Notes: a model not told the origin generated them from the sequence alone. 64,000 bases of DNA from Neorhizobium alkalisoli (GCF_002968635.1 NZ_PVBN01000007.1:124001-188000); one strand, 5' to 3'. Shown: positions 35,528-43,533, counted from the stretch's first letter. Numbers and translations are program-made.

Positions 35528-35953
35528 ATGACGCCGGAAAAGATTCTCTACGAGAGTTCCGTTACCGCTCATGGCGGCAGGGAAGGCAAAGCGCAGAGCG
35601 CAGATGGCAGTTTTTCCGTCAATCTTTCGGTGCCGAAAGGACTCGGTGGCCCGGGCGGCGATGGCACCAATCCGGAACAGCTTTTTGCGGCCGGTTATGC
35701 CGCTTGCTTTCTCGGCGCGGTGAAGCTTGTCGCGCGCACGAAGAAGGTTCCTTTGTCGGATGATGTCTCAATTACCGCAAAGGTCGGAATAGGCCCGATA
35801 CCGGTTGGGTATGCGCTGGCGGTGGAACTCGTTGCTTCCCTTCCGGGGATAGAACGACCGCTGGCGGAAGAGATTGTCGCTGGTGCACACGAGCGGTGCC
35901 CTTATTCCAATGCGACGCGCGGTAATGTCGACGTCAAGCTGACGATCGCCTGA
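35528..35953 (+). CDS. OsmC/Ohr family organic hydroperoxide reductase
   Basis: A 141-residue thiol peroxidase with both redox cysteines in context (GYAACFLGAVKLVAR and HERCPYSNATRGNVDVKL), plus the N-terminal SVTAHGGREGKAQSADG strand of Ohr. It reduces organic hydroperoxides using lipoylated or thiol partners. GGAG at the right distance supports the ATG at 35528 over one 12 bases upstream. Its place inside a catabolic operon, one base overlapping the next gene, suggests protection from peroxides made by flavin monooxygenases of the pathway. No OhrR gene lies beside it. Confidence 0.9.
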   Translation: MTPEKILYESSVTAHGGREGKAQSADGSFSVNLSVPKGLGGPGGDGTNPEQLFAAGYAACFLGAVKLVARTKKVPLSDDVSITAKVGIGPIPVGYALAVELVASLPGIERPLAEEIVAGAHERCPYSNATRGNVDVKLTIA

Positions 35954-37128
35954 TGGTTCCGCCCCGTAGGCGTCAATCCTATGACGGCGTGGTTCTGGCG
36001 GTGCCGGTGACGGTGCCCTACCAGCGCTATTCCATCGAGACCGCGCATTGGTGGATGGGCAAGGCGCTGAGGGCGCTCGCGGAAGGCGCTGGCATCAGCC
36101 ATCGGGATTTCGACGGCTTTTCGGTCGCGAGCTTCACGATGGGGCCGGATGTCGCGGTTGGCCTGACCCAGCATTTCGGGCTGTCGCCGCGCCATATCGA
36201 TCATGTGCCGATGGGTGGCGCGTCGGGGATTGTCTCGCTTCGACGAGCGGCACGAGCCGTACAGGCCGGCGACGCGGATATCGTGGCTTGCGTTGCTGCG
36301 GATACGAACAGTGTCGACAGTTTCCGGAATCTCCTTGAAGGCTTTTCGCGCTTCTCCCAGGATGCCGTCTATCCATACGGTGCAGGGGGCGCCAACGGCA
36401 GTTTTGCGCTGATTGCGCGTCACTACATGGACCGCTACGGCGCGACGCGTGAGGATTTTGGCAAGTTGTGCGTGGCGCAGCGCGAGAACGCGCTCAAGAA
36501 TCCTCATGCGCTCATGAAGAAGCCGTTGACGCTCGATCAATATATGTCGGCGCGAGTGATCGCCGAGCCTTTCCGTCTGTTCGACTGCGTGATGCCATGT
36601 GCCGGCGCGGAAGCGTTTTTAGTGATGCGGGAGGAGACGGCGACGTCGCTGGGGCTGCCTTTCGTTCGGCTGCTGTCGGCGATCGAGCGGCACAACGCTT
36701 TTCCTGACGATCCGATGCAGGTGCGCGGCGGTTGGGTAATGGATCGCGACGAGCTTTACGGCATGGCGGGAGTTGCACCGGATGACATGGATTTTGTCCA
36801 GACCTATGACGACTACGCAGTCATCTCGATGATGCAGTTCGAGGATCTGGGTTTTTGCGCCAAAGGCGAGGGGGCTGACTTCGTGCGTCAGCATACATTC
36901 ACGATCGACGGTTCCTTCCCGCACAACACTTCCGGCGGACAGTTGTCGGTCGGTCAGGCCGGCGCTGCCGGCGGCCATCTCGGCATTACCGAGGCGATAC
37001 GCCAGCTTCTCGGCATCGCAGGAGGTACGCAGGTGCGTGATGCCAGGCTCGGTCTCGTATCCGGTTTCGGGATGATCAATTACGACCGCGGGCTGGCCTC
37101 GGCGGCCGCCGTTCTGGCGAGGGCATGA
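35953..37128 (+). CDS. Thiolase-fold protein lacking the nucleophilic cysteine (Ltp2-like aldolase candidate)
   Basis: A 391-residue SCP2-thiolase-type protein. The position of the acyl-accepting Cys reads MGGASG (G89 where Cys is expected). The segment QTYDDYAVISMMQFEDLGF (about 283-301) matches the tyrosine-containing region of Ltp2, the retro-aldolase of steroid side-chain degradation, and HNTSGGQLSVGQAGAAGGHLG covers the later His and GG loop. Ltp2 works only with a DUF35 partner, and the very next gene begins with a DUF35-type zinc ribbon. A thiolytic role is therefore unlikely. Retro-aldol cleavage of a beta-hydroxyacyl-CoA is the best inference. Confidence 0.82.
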   Translation: MVPPRRRQSYDGVVLAVPVTVPYQRYSIETAHWWMGKALRALAEGAGISHRDFDGFSVASFTMGPDVAVGLTQHFGLSPRHIDHVPMGGASGIVSLRRAARAVQAGDADIVACVAADTNSVDSFRNLLEGFSRFSQDAVYPYGAGGANGSFALIARHYMDRYGATREDFGKLCVAQRENALKNPHALMKKPLTLDQYMSARVIAEPFRLFDCVMPCAGAEAFLVMREETATSLGLPFVRLLSAIERHNAFPDDPMQVRGGWVMDRDELYGMAGVAPDDMDFVQTYDDYAVISMMQFEDLGFCAKGEGADFVRQHTFTIDGSFPHNTSGGQLSVGQAGAAGGHLGITEAIRQLLGIAGGTQVRDARLGLVSGFGMINYDRGLASAAAVLARA

Positions 37129-38372
37129 TGACCGAACCCCTGGCAAAGCCGAAACGAAAGAATCCGCTCGCCCGCACCCGACAGCCATTGCTGCCGCCCT
37201 CGGCCCGCAGCCGCAAGGCGCATGGGTTGACGCTTGCCGCTTCCGTTGGCCGGTTCATGCTGCAATGCTGCGGCGAATGCGGGCGATATACCTATCCGGC
37301 ACGGGAGGCCTGCCCGAGCTGCCTTTCCTCCGCCCTGTCTTTCCGCGATGCCCCGACGGGCGGTCTACTCCTCTCGGAAACGCGGATCGAGGTGACCAGC
37401 GATCCCTACTATCGCGAGCGCATGCCGTGGCGTGCCGGCCTTGTAAAACTCGATTGCGGGCCGAATGTGGTTACGCATCTGCACGGCGATTGCGGTGGTT
37501 CCGGCGTCCGGGTCGCGATGTCGCTGCAACTCGACAAGGCGGGCCAGGCCGTGTTTTTTGCCAAACCCGTGTCGGAGACGCCTCATATGGAAGATGATCC
37601 CCAGTGGCGGGAGCTTATCGCCGATCCGAAACATCGCCGGGTGCTGATATCGGACGGACGCAGCGCCACGGCCGTAGCTCTGGTCAATGCGCTGAAGAAG
37701 GCGGGGGCCGCCAAGATCTTCGTCGGTGTGGCCGAACAATGGAAGCCCTTCGAGGAGCGGAGCTCGCTGGAGGCGATCGAAGGCGTCGAACTCGTCGATC
37801 TCGATCTGACCAGCGAACGTTCCGTACAGGAACTGGCGATGGATATCGGCGCCAAGGTCGAGATCCTGGTGAATACCGCCGATCATGTCCGGCCGGCACA
37901 TCTCTTCGATGCGGGGGCGGCCAATACGGTGCGCGACGCTATGGATCATACGGTGATGGGGCTGATGCGGCTTGCTCAGGCCTTTGGGCCGGTGATGCGC
38001 TCCCGCGGTGCCGATGGCGCGACCGGGGCCGTTGCCTGGGTCAATTTGCTCTCCGTACACGGCCTCAGCAATGCGCCGCAATTCGGCGTTCATTCCGTCG
38101 CGCATGCGGCCTGCCTTTCGCTGTCGCAATGGCTGCGCAATGAACTGCGACCAGGCGGCATCCGGGTCATCAATGCGTTCACCGGACCGCTTGATACCGA
38201 ATGGTTTCAGACGGTGCCGCCGCCGAAGGTGGCGCCAAAGGCGCTGGCGGATGCGATCATCGACGGGCTGAAGCGCGGGCTCGAAGATATTTACATCGGG
38301 GACGTCGCCAAGGATATCGAGGCGCGGCTCTTCGACAATCCGAAGGCAGTGGAGCGGGAGGCCGGCCGATGA
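37125..38372 (+). CDS. DUF35 zinc-ribbon/OB-fold protein fused to a degenerate SDR domain
   Basis: A 415-residue fusion. C49-x2-C52 and C63-x2-C66 form the rubredoxin-like zinc ribbon, and an OB-fold region (ETRIEVTSDPYYRERMPWRA to about 155) completes a DUF35 module. Residues 170-400 resemble a short-chain dehydrogenase but lack its hallmarks. The cofactor loop is VLISDGRSATAVAL without TGxxxGxG, NNAG is NTAD, and the YxxxK pair is replaced by H323-x3-H327, though a Ser (310) remains. The SDR half is probably non-catalytic or has new chemistry, serving as a scaffold for the preceding thiolase-fold partner, which it overlaps by 4 bases. Confidence 0.8.
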   Translation: MMTEPLAKPKRKNPLARTRQPLLPPSARSRKAHGLTLAASVGRFMLQCCGECGRYTYPAREACPSCLSSALSFRDAPTGGLLLSETRIEVTSDPYYRERMPWRAGLVKLDCGPNVVTHLHGDCGGSGVRVAMSLQLDKAGQAVFFAKPVSETPHMEDDPQWRELIADPKHRRVLISDGRSATAVALVNALKKAGAAKIFVGVAEQWKPFEERSSLEAIEGVELVDLDLTSERSVQELAMDIGAKVEILVNTADHVRPAHLFDAGAANTVRDAMDHTVMGLMRLAQAFGPVMRSRGADGATGAVAWVNLLSVHGLSNAPQFGVHSVAHAACLSLSQWLRNELRPGGIRVINAFTGPLDTEWFQTVPPPKVAPKALADAIIDGLKRGLEDIYIGDVAKDIEARLFDNPKAVEREAGR

Positions 38373-39160
38373 ACGGGGATATTCTAGGCGTTTTCGCCGA
38401 AGCATTGGCTTCGGGCCGCATTCGGGTGGTCGACCTTACCTGCACCCTGTCGCCGGATTTCCCGGTCATCGTGATGCCCCCGGAACTGGGGCAGTCCGCG
38501 CCGTTCCGGATGGAGAGGATTTCCCACTACGATGGCTCCGGTCCGGCGTGGTATTGGAACAATCTCTCGTTCGGCGAGCATACCGGTACGCATTTCGATG
38601 CGCCGATCCATTGGTATACGGGCCGGGATCTGCCGCTCAATTCCGTCGACACGTTGCCGCCTGCCGATATGATAGCCCCGGCCTGCGTGATCAATTGCGT
38701 CGCTCAGGCGGCGAGGGATCCGGATTTTCTACTGACGATTTCAGACGTGACGAAGTGGGAAGAGCAGCATGGCCGCGTTCCGGCTCGATCCTGGGTGCTG
38801 CTCAGAACGGACTGGTCCAACAAGACGGGTGCAGCCTATGCGAACCTTCAGCCAGATGGCGCCCATACGCCAGGACCGGATGCAGACGTAATGCGCTGGC
38901 TGGTGGAAGAGCGAGATATATTGGGTTTCGGCACAGAGACGATCGGCACCGATGCAGGGCAGGCGGGACACTTTTCGCCGCCCTACCCGGCGCATCACTA
39001 TCTGCATGGTGCAGGGCGGTACGGCCTGCAATGCCTGGCCAATCTCGGCCAGTTGCCGCCGGTCGGAGCAATGATTGTCGCAGCGCCTCTGAAGATCCAG
39101 AACGGTTCGGGAAGCCCCCTCCGTGTTCTCGCTCTCGTTCAGGAGCGCTCCACCGGATGA
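38369..39160 (+). CDS. Cyclase family protein, kynurenine formamidase-like (second copy)
   Basis: A 263-residue paralogue of the protein at 23879-24664. GEHTGTHFDAPIHWYTGRD holds the metal-binding HxGTHxDxP motif, and ETIGTDAGQAGHFSPPYPAH and GAMIVAAPLKIQNGSGSPLR match the other copy closely. Start at 38369 gives a 4-base ATGA overlap with the fusion gene. It hydrolyses or cyclises a small amide or lactone. Two copies, one in the ligase operon and one beside MarR, suggest related substrates at two stages or two inducible isozymes. Its end overlaps the convergent MarR gene by 22 bases. Confidence 0.88.
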   Translation: MNGDILGVFAEALASGRIRVVDLTCTLSPDFPVIVMPPELGQSAPFRMERISHYDGSGPAWYWNNLSFGEHTGTHFDAPIHWYTGRDLPLNSVDTLPPADMIAPACVINCVAQAARDPDFLLTISDVTKWEEQHGRVPARSWVLLRTDWSNKTGAAYANLQPDGAHTPGPDADVMRWLVEERDILGFGTETIGTDAGQAGHFSPPYPAHHYLHGAGRYGLQCLANLGQLPPVGAMIVAAPLKIQNGSGSPLRVLALVQERSTG

Positions 39161-39681
39161 GACCCGCTCGCCACGCGTCGGGCCGCGGTGTCGTAGAAGC
39201 TCGTCAGCAATTCCAGCATTTCCGTGGCATCGCCAAGTCCCTGTTCCGCGTGATCCATTTTTTGGATCAGCGAGACCAGCAGGTGCCGACGCAGCGCGCG
39301 GTAATCCTGGGTGAGCTTGGTGCCCTTGCGGGTCGGCGTGTAAAGGGTGTCCTTGCGCGAGCGGCCTTTGACGCGCTCGATAAGCTGCAGCGTTTGCAGT
39401 TTCTTGATGGCATACTGGATGTTGGCCGTGTCGTCACGGCCGAGCAGACGGGAGATTTCTCCGAGCCCTTTCGGTTTGTTGCGATAGCGGATCGTGTGCA
39501 GGATCGCGGTATCGAGACCGCTGAGGCCGGAGCCGGCGAGTTCGCTCGAGCATTCCGACTGCCATCGCAGGAAGGCGGCCGAAATTCGCCACAACGACCA
39601 TTCGAACTCGGTGAGCGCCGCTTCCGACATCTCCACGGCCGTATCGCTCAGCGGATTTTCAGACGTGATCGGCACGGTCAT
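39139..39681 (-). CDS. MarR-type winged-helix regulator
   Basis: A 180-residue regulator of the HTH_27/MarR type: SGLDTAILHTIRYRNKPKGLGE, ISRLLGRDDTANIQYAIKKL and IERVKGRSRKDTLYTPTRKG mark the scaffold, recognition helix and wing. GGAGAG precedes the ATG at 39681, which I prefer to a 99-base-longer frame. It is divergent from the racemase-like gene, with the inverted repeat TTGAC-GAGT-GTCAA (39733-39746) between them as a possible own operator. It is one of the candidates for the shared AT-rich sites. Confidence 0.87.
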   Translation of the reverse strand: MTVPITSENPLSDTAVEMSEAALTEFEWSLWRISAAFLRWQSECSSELAGSGLSGLDTAILHTIRYRNKPKGLGEISRLLGRDDTANIQYAIKKLQTLQLIERVKGRSRKDTLYTPTRKGTKLTQDYRALRRHLLVSLIQKMDHAEQGLGDATEMLELLTSFYDTAARRVASGSHPVERS

Positions 39682-39732
39682 GCGGCTCTCCGGGTGGTTT
39701 CTGTGTCGGGAGTAAAGCCTTAAATTGATGTT

Positions 39733-39746
39733 TTGACGAGTGTCAA
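39733..39746. promoter_or_regulatory. Inverted repeat TTGAC-N4-GTCAA between MarR and racemase-like genes
   Basis: A 5-4-5 inverted repeat in the 98-base gap between two divergent genes, about 35 bases before the ATG at 39780. Its form fits a MarR-family autoregulatory operator, and the adjacent AAAGCCTTAAATT resembles the shared motif only weakly. Binding is inferred. Confidence 0.4.
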
Positions 39747-39779
39747 TCGCACCGGGCAAGCGAACGAAACGAGGGGACA

Positions 39780-40586
39780 ATGCGCATCTTCTGGCAAAGC
39801 TTCATCGACGCCACCGCGAGCGCCGCCTATATGAAGCGTCTTTCCGACTACCTGAACAGTATCGCCGACCCGGGCACGACGGTCGATGTTTTTGGCATCA
39901 GCCCGCCGGATCGGCATTTCGGACGATTGGCGGAATTCCGTTGTGCTGCAATCGCGATCGACAATGGGCTGGAGGCAGCGAGCCGAGGTTATGACGCCGT
40001 GGTCATAGGCCATTTCCAGGACCCCGGTCTCTATGAGCTCAAGTCGGCACTGACCGTGCCGGTGATCGGGGCGGGAGAGGTGTGCATGCACTACGCAGCG
40101 CGGCTCGGTCGGCGCATGGCGCTTGTTACGCTCGATGATGTGTTCCAGGTCTGGCACTATGAGCAGGCTGATCTCTATGGCCTCGGCGGCCGGGTAAAGC
40201 ACGTGGTCGGCATGAATTGCGAACCGTCCGATTTCAGCAGTGCTTTTGCCGGCGACGGCGATGCACGGGAGCGGATGCTCGCAAACTTCATCGCCTGTGC
40301 CGAGCCGCTGGTGCGCGATGGGGCGGATGTGGTGGTTCCAGCCGGCGTGCTGCCCGGGCTTCTTGTCGGCGGCGAATATGGGTTCAAGGTGTTGCATGCG
40401 CCGGTCGTCAATACGGCCGCCGTGGCGCTGAAGAGCGCTGAAATGGACGTCCGGCTGCAGAAGATCAACGGTATCGAAGTGAGCCGCGGGCCATTTTGTG
40501 CACTCGCGACAGAAGGAGCGATCGAGGACTTCCGGACTTTCGTGGCCAAGGGCCGTCTGGCGCCTCTGTTTTCCGGTGACGTTTAG
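39780..40586 (+). CDS. Asp/Glu/hydantoin racemase-fold protein without the two catalytic cysteines
   Basis: A 268-residue protein with the order of segments of hydantoin/Asp-Glu racemases (FGRLAEFRCAAIAIDNGLEA, YDAVVIGHFQDPGLYELK, VPVIGAGEVCMHYAARLGRR). The first catalytic Cys, normally in GCFGDPG, is replaced in GHFQDPG (H78-F79). The second, normally in GCAGM, is absent in VVPAGVLPGLL. Two-base racemisation is therefore unlikely. Relatives with altered cysteines include decarboxylases and isomerases, so another reaction on a small dicarboxylate or ring-opened product is possible. Its gene is monocistronic between MarR and the convergent MDR gene. Confidence 0.8.
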   Translation: MRIFWQSFIDATASAAYMKRLSDYLNSIADPGTTVDVFGISPPDRHFGRLAEFRCAAIAIDNGLEAASRGYDAVVIGHFQDPGLYELKSALTVPVIGAGEVCMHYAARLGRRMALVTLDDVFQVWHYEQADLYGLGGRVKHVVGMNCEPSDFSSAFAGDGDARERMLANFIACAEPLVRDGADVVVPAGVLPGLLVGGEYGFKVLHAPVVNTAAVALKSAEMDVRLQKINGIEVSRGPFCALATEGAIEDFRTFVAKGRLAPLFSGDV

Positions 40587-40637
40587 GTAGTTGACGTGCC
40601 ACCCACGAGAGATATCGGGCGCCAAAATAGGCGGCGG

Positions 40638-41564
40638 TTACATCGTCAGGACAAGCCGCCCACGGGTGATGGCGCCGTTCTCCATCAGCCGGTGAGCTTC
40701 TGCGGCTTGCGAGAGCGGCATGGCGCGTGCGACCTGCGGTTTCAGGATACCGGCGCCGGCGAGTTCCATCATTCCGCGTAGCGCGGATCTGTCGTCGGTC
40801 ACCATGGCGCGAGTGACTTTGACTCCGTATTCGTGACTCCGGTCGGTGATCGGGTCGGCAACCAGCCACACGAGATGACCGCCCGTCTTCAAAACTTTGT
40901 AGGATTTATCGTGGACCTCTCCACCCATGAGGTCGAAGACCACGTCCTGGTTGCGCAGGACTTCGGAGAAGTCTTCCTGATCATAGGCGATGACGCGGTC
41001 TGCGCCGAGGCTCAGCGCATAGTCGCGGTTGGTCGAGCGGCAGGTGGCAGTGACATCGGCGCCGAGATGCTGGCAGAACTGCACAAGCAGCCCGCCGACG
41101 GCGCCGGCGCCCGAATGAACCAGCACTGTGTCGCCAAATTTGACTTCGGCGGTACGGAGGGCAATCCAGGCGCTGAGCCCTGCATTGGTAAGCGCAGCGG
41201 CTTCGACAGTCGAAAGGTTGTCCGGAATCTGGACCGCGTTCTCCGCATCGACTGCGATCATTTCAGCGTAACCACCCTGAGCAAAGACGCCAGCCATGAC
41301 GGCGACCCGGTCGCCCACCTTGAATTCGTGGACGTTTGTGCCGATCGCAATCACCGTGCCTGCACCATCGCGGCCGGGAACGTTCGGCATCGGCAAGGTA
41401 AAGTGGCTCTTGAGGTAACCCGCCCGAAGTTTCCAGTCGAAGGGAGTGACACTGGCTGCTTCAAGCTTGACCAGGATCTGACCATGCCCTGCCGCCGGAT
41501 CAGGCAGATCGACATACTGCATCACGTCGGCTTTGCCGTACTCCCTGTATTGAATGGCCTTCAC
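40638..41564 (-). CDS. MDR family NAD(P)H:quinone/enoyl reductase-like oxidoreductase
   Basis: A 308-residue zinc-independent medium-chain reductase. VHSGAGAVGGLLVQFCQHLG is the NAD(P)H-binding turn, and the N-terminal GroES-like domain has VPGRDGAGTVIAIGTNVHEF. The start is a GTG, with GGGAG from the end of the preceding gene as ribosome site. It would reduce a double bond of a quinone-like or enone substrate. It is third in a minus-strand operon after the HpcH aldolase and 2-hydroxyacid dehydrogenase. Confidence 0.9.
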   Translation of the reverse strand: MKAIQYREYGKADVMQYVDLPDPAAGHGQILVKLEAASVTPFDWKLRAGYLKSHFTLPMPNVPGRDGAGTVIAIGTNVHEFKVGDRVAVMAGVFAQGGYAEMIAVDAENAVQIPDNLSTVEAAALTNAGLSAWIALRTAEVKFGDTVLVHSGAGAVGGLLVQFCQHLGADVTATCRSTNRDYALSLGADRVIAYDQEDFSEVLRNQDVVFDLMGGEVHDKSYKVLKTGGHLVWLVADPITDRSHEYGVKVTRAMVTDDRSALRGMMELAGAGILKPQVARAMPLSQAAEAHRLMENGAITRGRLVLTM

Positions 41565-41567
41565 TCG

Positions 41568-42527
41568 TCACTCCCTGAAGTTGACAGGATATCTGGGCTT
41601 CTCGCCTTTCAACACGGCCGCGACATCGGCGAAGACCTTGCTGCGCACTTCCGCATAACTCTGGGCCGAATAATGCGCCGCATGCGGCGATACGATCACC
41701 TGATCCAGCGACAGCAAGGGGTTGTTCGGCGAGGGTGGTTCCTTTTCGAAAGTATCGATACCGGCACCAGCGATATGGCCGCTCCTGATGGCATCAGCCA
41801 ATGCAGCCTCGTCGACCAGTCCGCCGCGCGACACATTGATGACAACGGCGCCTCTCTTCATCTTCTTCAGCGTCTCGGCGGAAATGATGTTGCGGGTCTC
41901 CGGCGTTACCGGGATGTGCAGTGAGACGAAGTCGGCTTGTGCAAGCAATTCATCCAGCGACACCGGTCTCGCACCCGCAGCGGTGACCTTTTCGGCCGAC
42001 ATATAGGGGTCGTAGGCAATGATCTCGTAACCGAAGGCTCTTGCTTTGCCTGCGGTGAGGCGACCGATCTGGCCGAAACCAATCAGGCCCACCACCTGCC
42101 CGCTTGGGCGAGCGATGCCGGCGCCATCGTCCATGGCGGCCCAGCGCCCCTGGCGTACTGCGCTATCATAGACTTTGAGCTTTCGTGCAAACGACAGGAT
42201 CAGGGCCATCGTGTGCGTGCTCACCTCGTCTAGATTCGAATCCGGCACATAGGTGATCTGTACGCCGGCCTTGGTTGCTGCTTCGACGTCAATCGAATCC
42301 AGACCGACACCGAAACGGCCTATGACCTTGAGGTTTTTGAGTTCGGACAGAACCCGCGCAGTGATTGGCTCACGCAGCACCATCAATGCATCGGCGTCTT
42401 TAGCTTCCGCAATCAGCTCGTCCTCGGTCAGCAGGGTTCTTTCGATGAACTCGGCGTCGAGGCCATGAAGAAGAGCGAGCTGTTCCGCTTCAACGGCAAG
42501 CATTCCGTCAGTCTTGATGATCTTCAT
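41568..42527 (-). CDS. D-2-hydroxyacid dehydrogenase (NAD-dependent, SerA-like)
   Basis: A 319-residue dehydrogenase. VVGLIGFGQIGRLTAGKARA is the dinucleotide-binding loop. The catalytic triad is in place: Arg in INVSRGGLVDEAAL, Glu a little later in the domain, and His in IVSPHAAHYSA. It interconverts 2-oxo and D-2-hydroxy acids. Located between an aldolase that releases pyruvate or a 2-oxoacid and an MDR reductase, it may handle the aldolase product, an inference from the operon. Spacing to each neighbour is 3-8 bases. Confidence 0.91.
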   Translation of the reverse strand: MKIIKTDGMLAVEAEQLALLHGLDAEFIERTLLTEDELIAEAKDADALMVLREPITARVLSELKNLKVIGRFGVGLDSIDVEAATKAGVQITYVPDSNLDEVSTHTMALILSFARKLKVYDSAVRQGRWAAMDDGAGIARPSGQVVGLIGFGQIGRLTAGKARAFGYEIIAYDPYMSAEKVTAAGARPVSLDELLAQADFVSLHIPVTPETRNIISAETLKKMKRGAVVINVSRGGLVDEAALADAIRSGHIAGAGIDTFEKEPPSPNNPLLSLDQVIVSPHAAHYSAQSYAEVRSKVFADVAAVLKGEKPRYPVNFRE

Positions 42528-42535
42528 AATGCATC

Positions 42536-43291
42536 CTACGCGTTACGTGCCGCGGATGCCCCGGCGGCCAGACTCGCGCCGAGGAACATGGTGTCGCTGG
42601 CCAGCATGACGAAGGTGATGCCGGCTTCGGACCATTTCTGGACGTCATCGGCGGACGGACGGAAAATTCCGACTGCTTTGCCGGCCTTGCGGGCCGCGCT
42701 TGCGATCTTGGTGATTGCGGCATCGAGCTTTTCCGCTCCGGCAGGTCCCAGGGCGTCAATGGATACGGAAAGGTCGCCGGGGCCAACGAAGATCACGTCG
42801 ACGCCATCGACGGCCACGATATCATCGACATTGGCGAGGCCTTCAGCCGTCTCGATCTGGATCGCCAGCACGAGGCTTTCATTGGCGACCCTCAGATAAT
42901 CGGGAATTCGATAGCCGTATGCGGAGGCACGGCCAGGGCCGACGCCGCGCTCCCCGATTGGCGGATAACGCGTCGCCATGACAGCTGCCTTGGCCTGGGC
43001 AGCCGTCGAGACGCGTGGCACAAGGACGCCGGCGGCCCCCGCATCGAGTGCTGACGCGGCCCATTCAGGCGCATGGCTCGGAACCCTCACCATCGCTGGC
43101 ACGCGATGGGCGTCAGCGGCGCGTATGAGGTTTTCGATGAGTTCGCGGTCGATCTGCGAGTGTTCCGAATCGATGCAAAGGAAGTCCAGTCCCGTCGCCG
43201 CGATCACCTCGATCGCGACCGGATGGGGAATGGCGGCGAAGGTGCCAATTACCCTTTCATAGCCAATGCACTTCTTGCGGAAACTACTCAT
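42536..43291 (-). CDS. HpcH/HpaI family class II aldolase
   Basis: A 251-residue metal-dependent pyruvate aldolase. CIDSEHSQIDRELIENLI, VLVPRVSTAAQAKAAV, GERGVGPGRASAYGYR and AIQIETAEGLANVDDI are the family landmarks, with the metal-binding Glu in the QIET segment and Asp in FVGPGDLSVS. It splits 4-hydroxy-2-oxoacids into pyruvate and an aldehyde, as in homoprotocatechuate degradation. AGAGGA precedes the ATG. It heads the minus-strand operon beside a copy of the shared operator. Confidence 0.91.
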   Translation of the reverse strand: MSSFRKKCIGYERVIGTFAAIPHPVAIEVIAATGLDFLCIDSEHSQIDRELIENLIRAADAHRVPAMVRVPSHAPEWAASALDAGAAGVLVPRVSTAAQAKAAVMATRYPPIGERGVGPGRASAYGYRIPDYLRVANESLVLAIQIETAEGLANVDDIVAVDGVDVIFVGPGDLSVSIDALGPAGAEKLDAAITKIASAARKAGKAVGIFRPSADDVQKWSEAGITFVMLASDTMFLGASLAAGASAARNA

Positions 43292-43533
43292 GACGATCCT
43301 CTGGGAATTGTCCTTTGGCGAGCCGGTGAGCGCGGCCTCTCAAAATAAAGTTTAAGCCTAAAATTATTAGGCCTGCAAGCGAATAACAGGAGATGTCGAA
43401 ACAAACTCGACGACATGATTTCGATCGCAAGCCGTATACTGTATCCGGCGGTACTGCGCCGGAAAATCGGATTTTTGCATGGCGATAGTTGAAATATCTA
43501 GCCAACGGTATACGGATTTTGCGAGAGGTATTG
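43292..43533. promoter_or_regulatory. Divergent control region between aldolase operon and GntR gene
   Basis: 242 bases holding the strongest AT-rich operator match of the set (43347-43366) and a nested inverted repeat GCCTAA-N5-TTAGGC at 43356-43372. GAGAGGT lies just before the ATG at 43534. A TTG at 43489 opens a longer frame without a good ribosome site. Confidence 0.6.
43347..43372 (-). promoter_or_regulatory. Candidate operator, shared AT-rich motif (site 6)
   Basis: The plus-strand core TTTAAGCCTAAA (43351-43362) reads TTTTAGGCTTAAACTT in reverse complement, nearly identical to sites 3 and 4. The overlapping GCCTAA-AATTA-TTAGGC is a perfect 6-5-6 inverted repeat. It lies about 60 bases upstream of the aldolase start and 170 from the GntR start. 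Confidence 0.55.

Noticed and set aside
39139-39160. Overlap of the convergent cyclase and MarR genes as a possible annotation error
   Set aside because: Both C-termini look natural and a 22-base tail-to-tail overlap is common.
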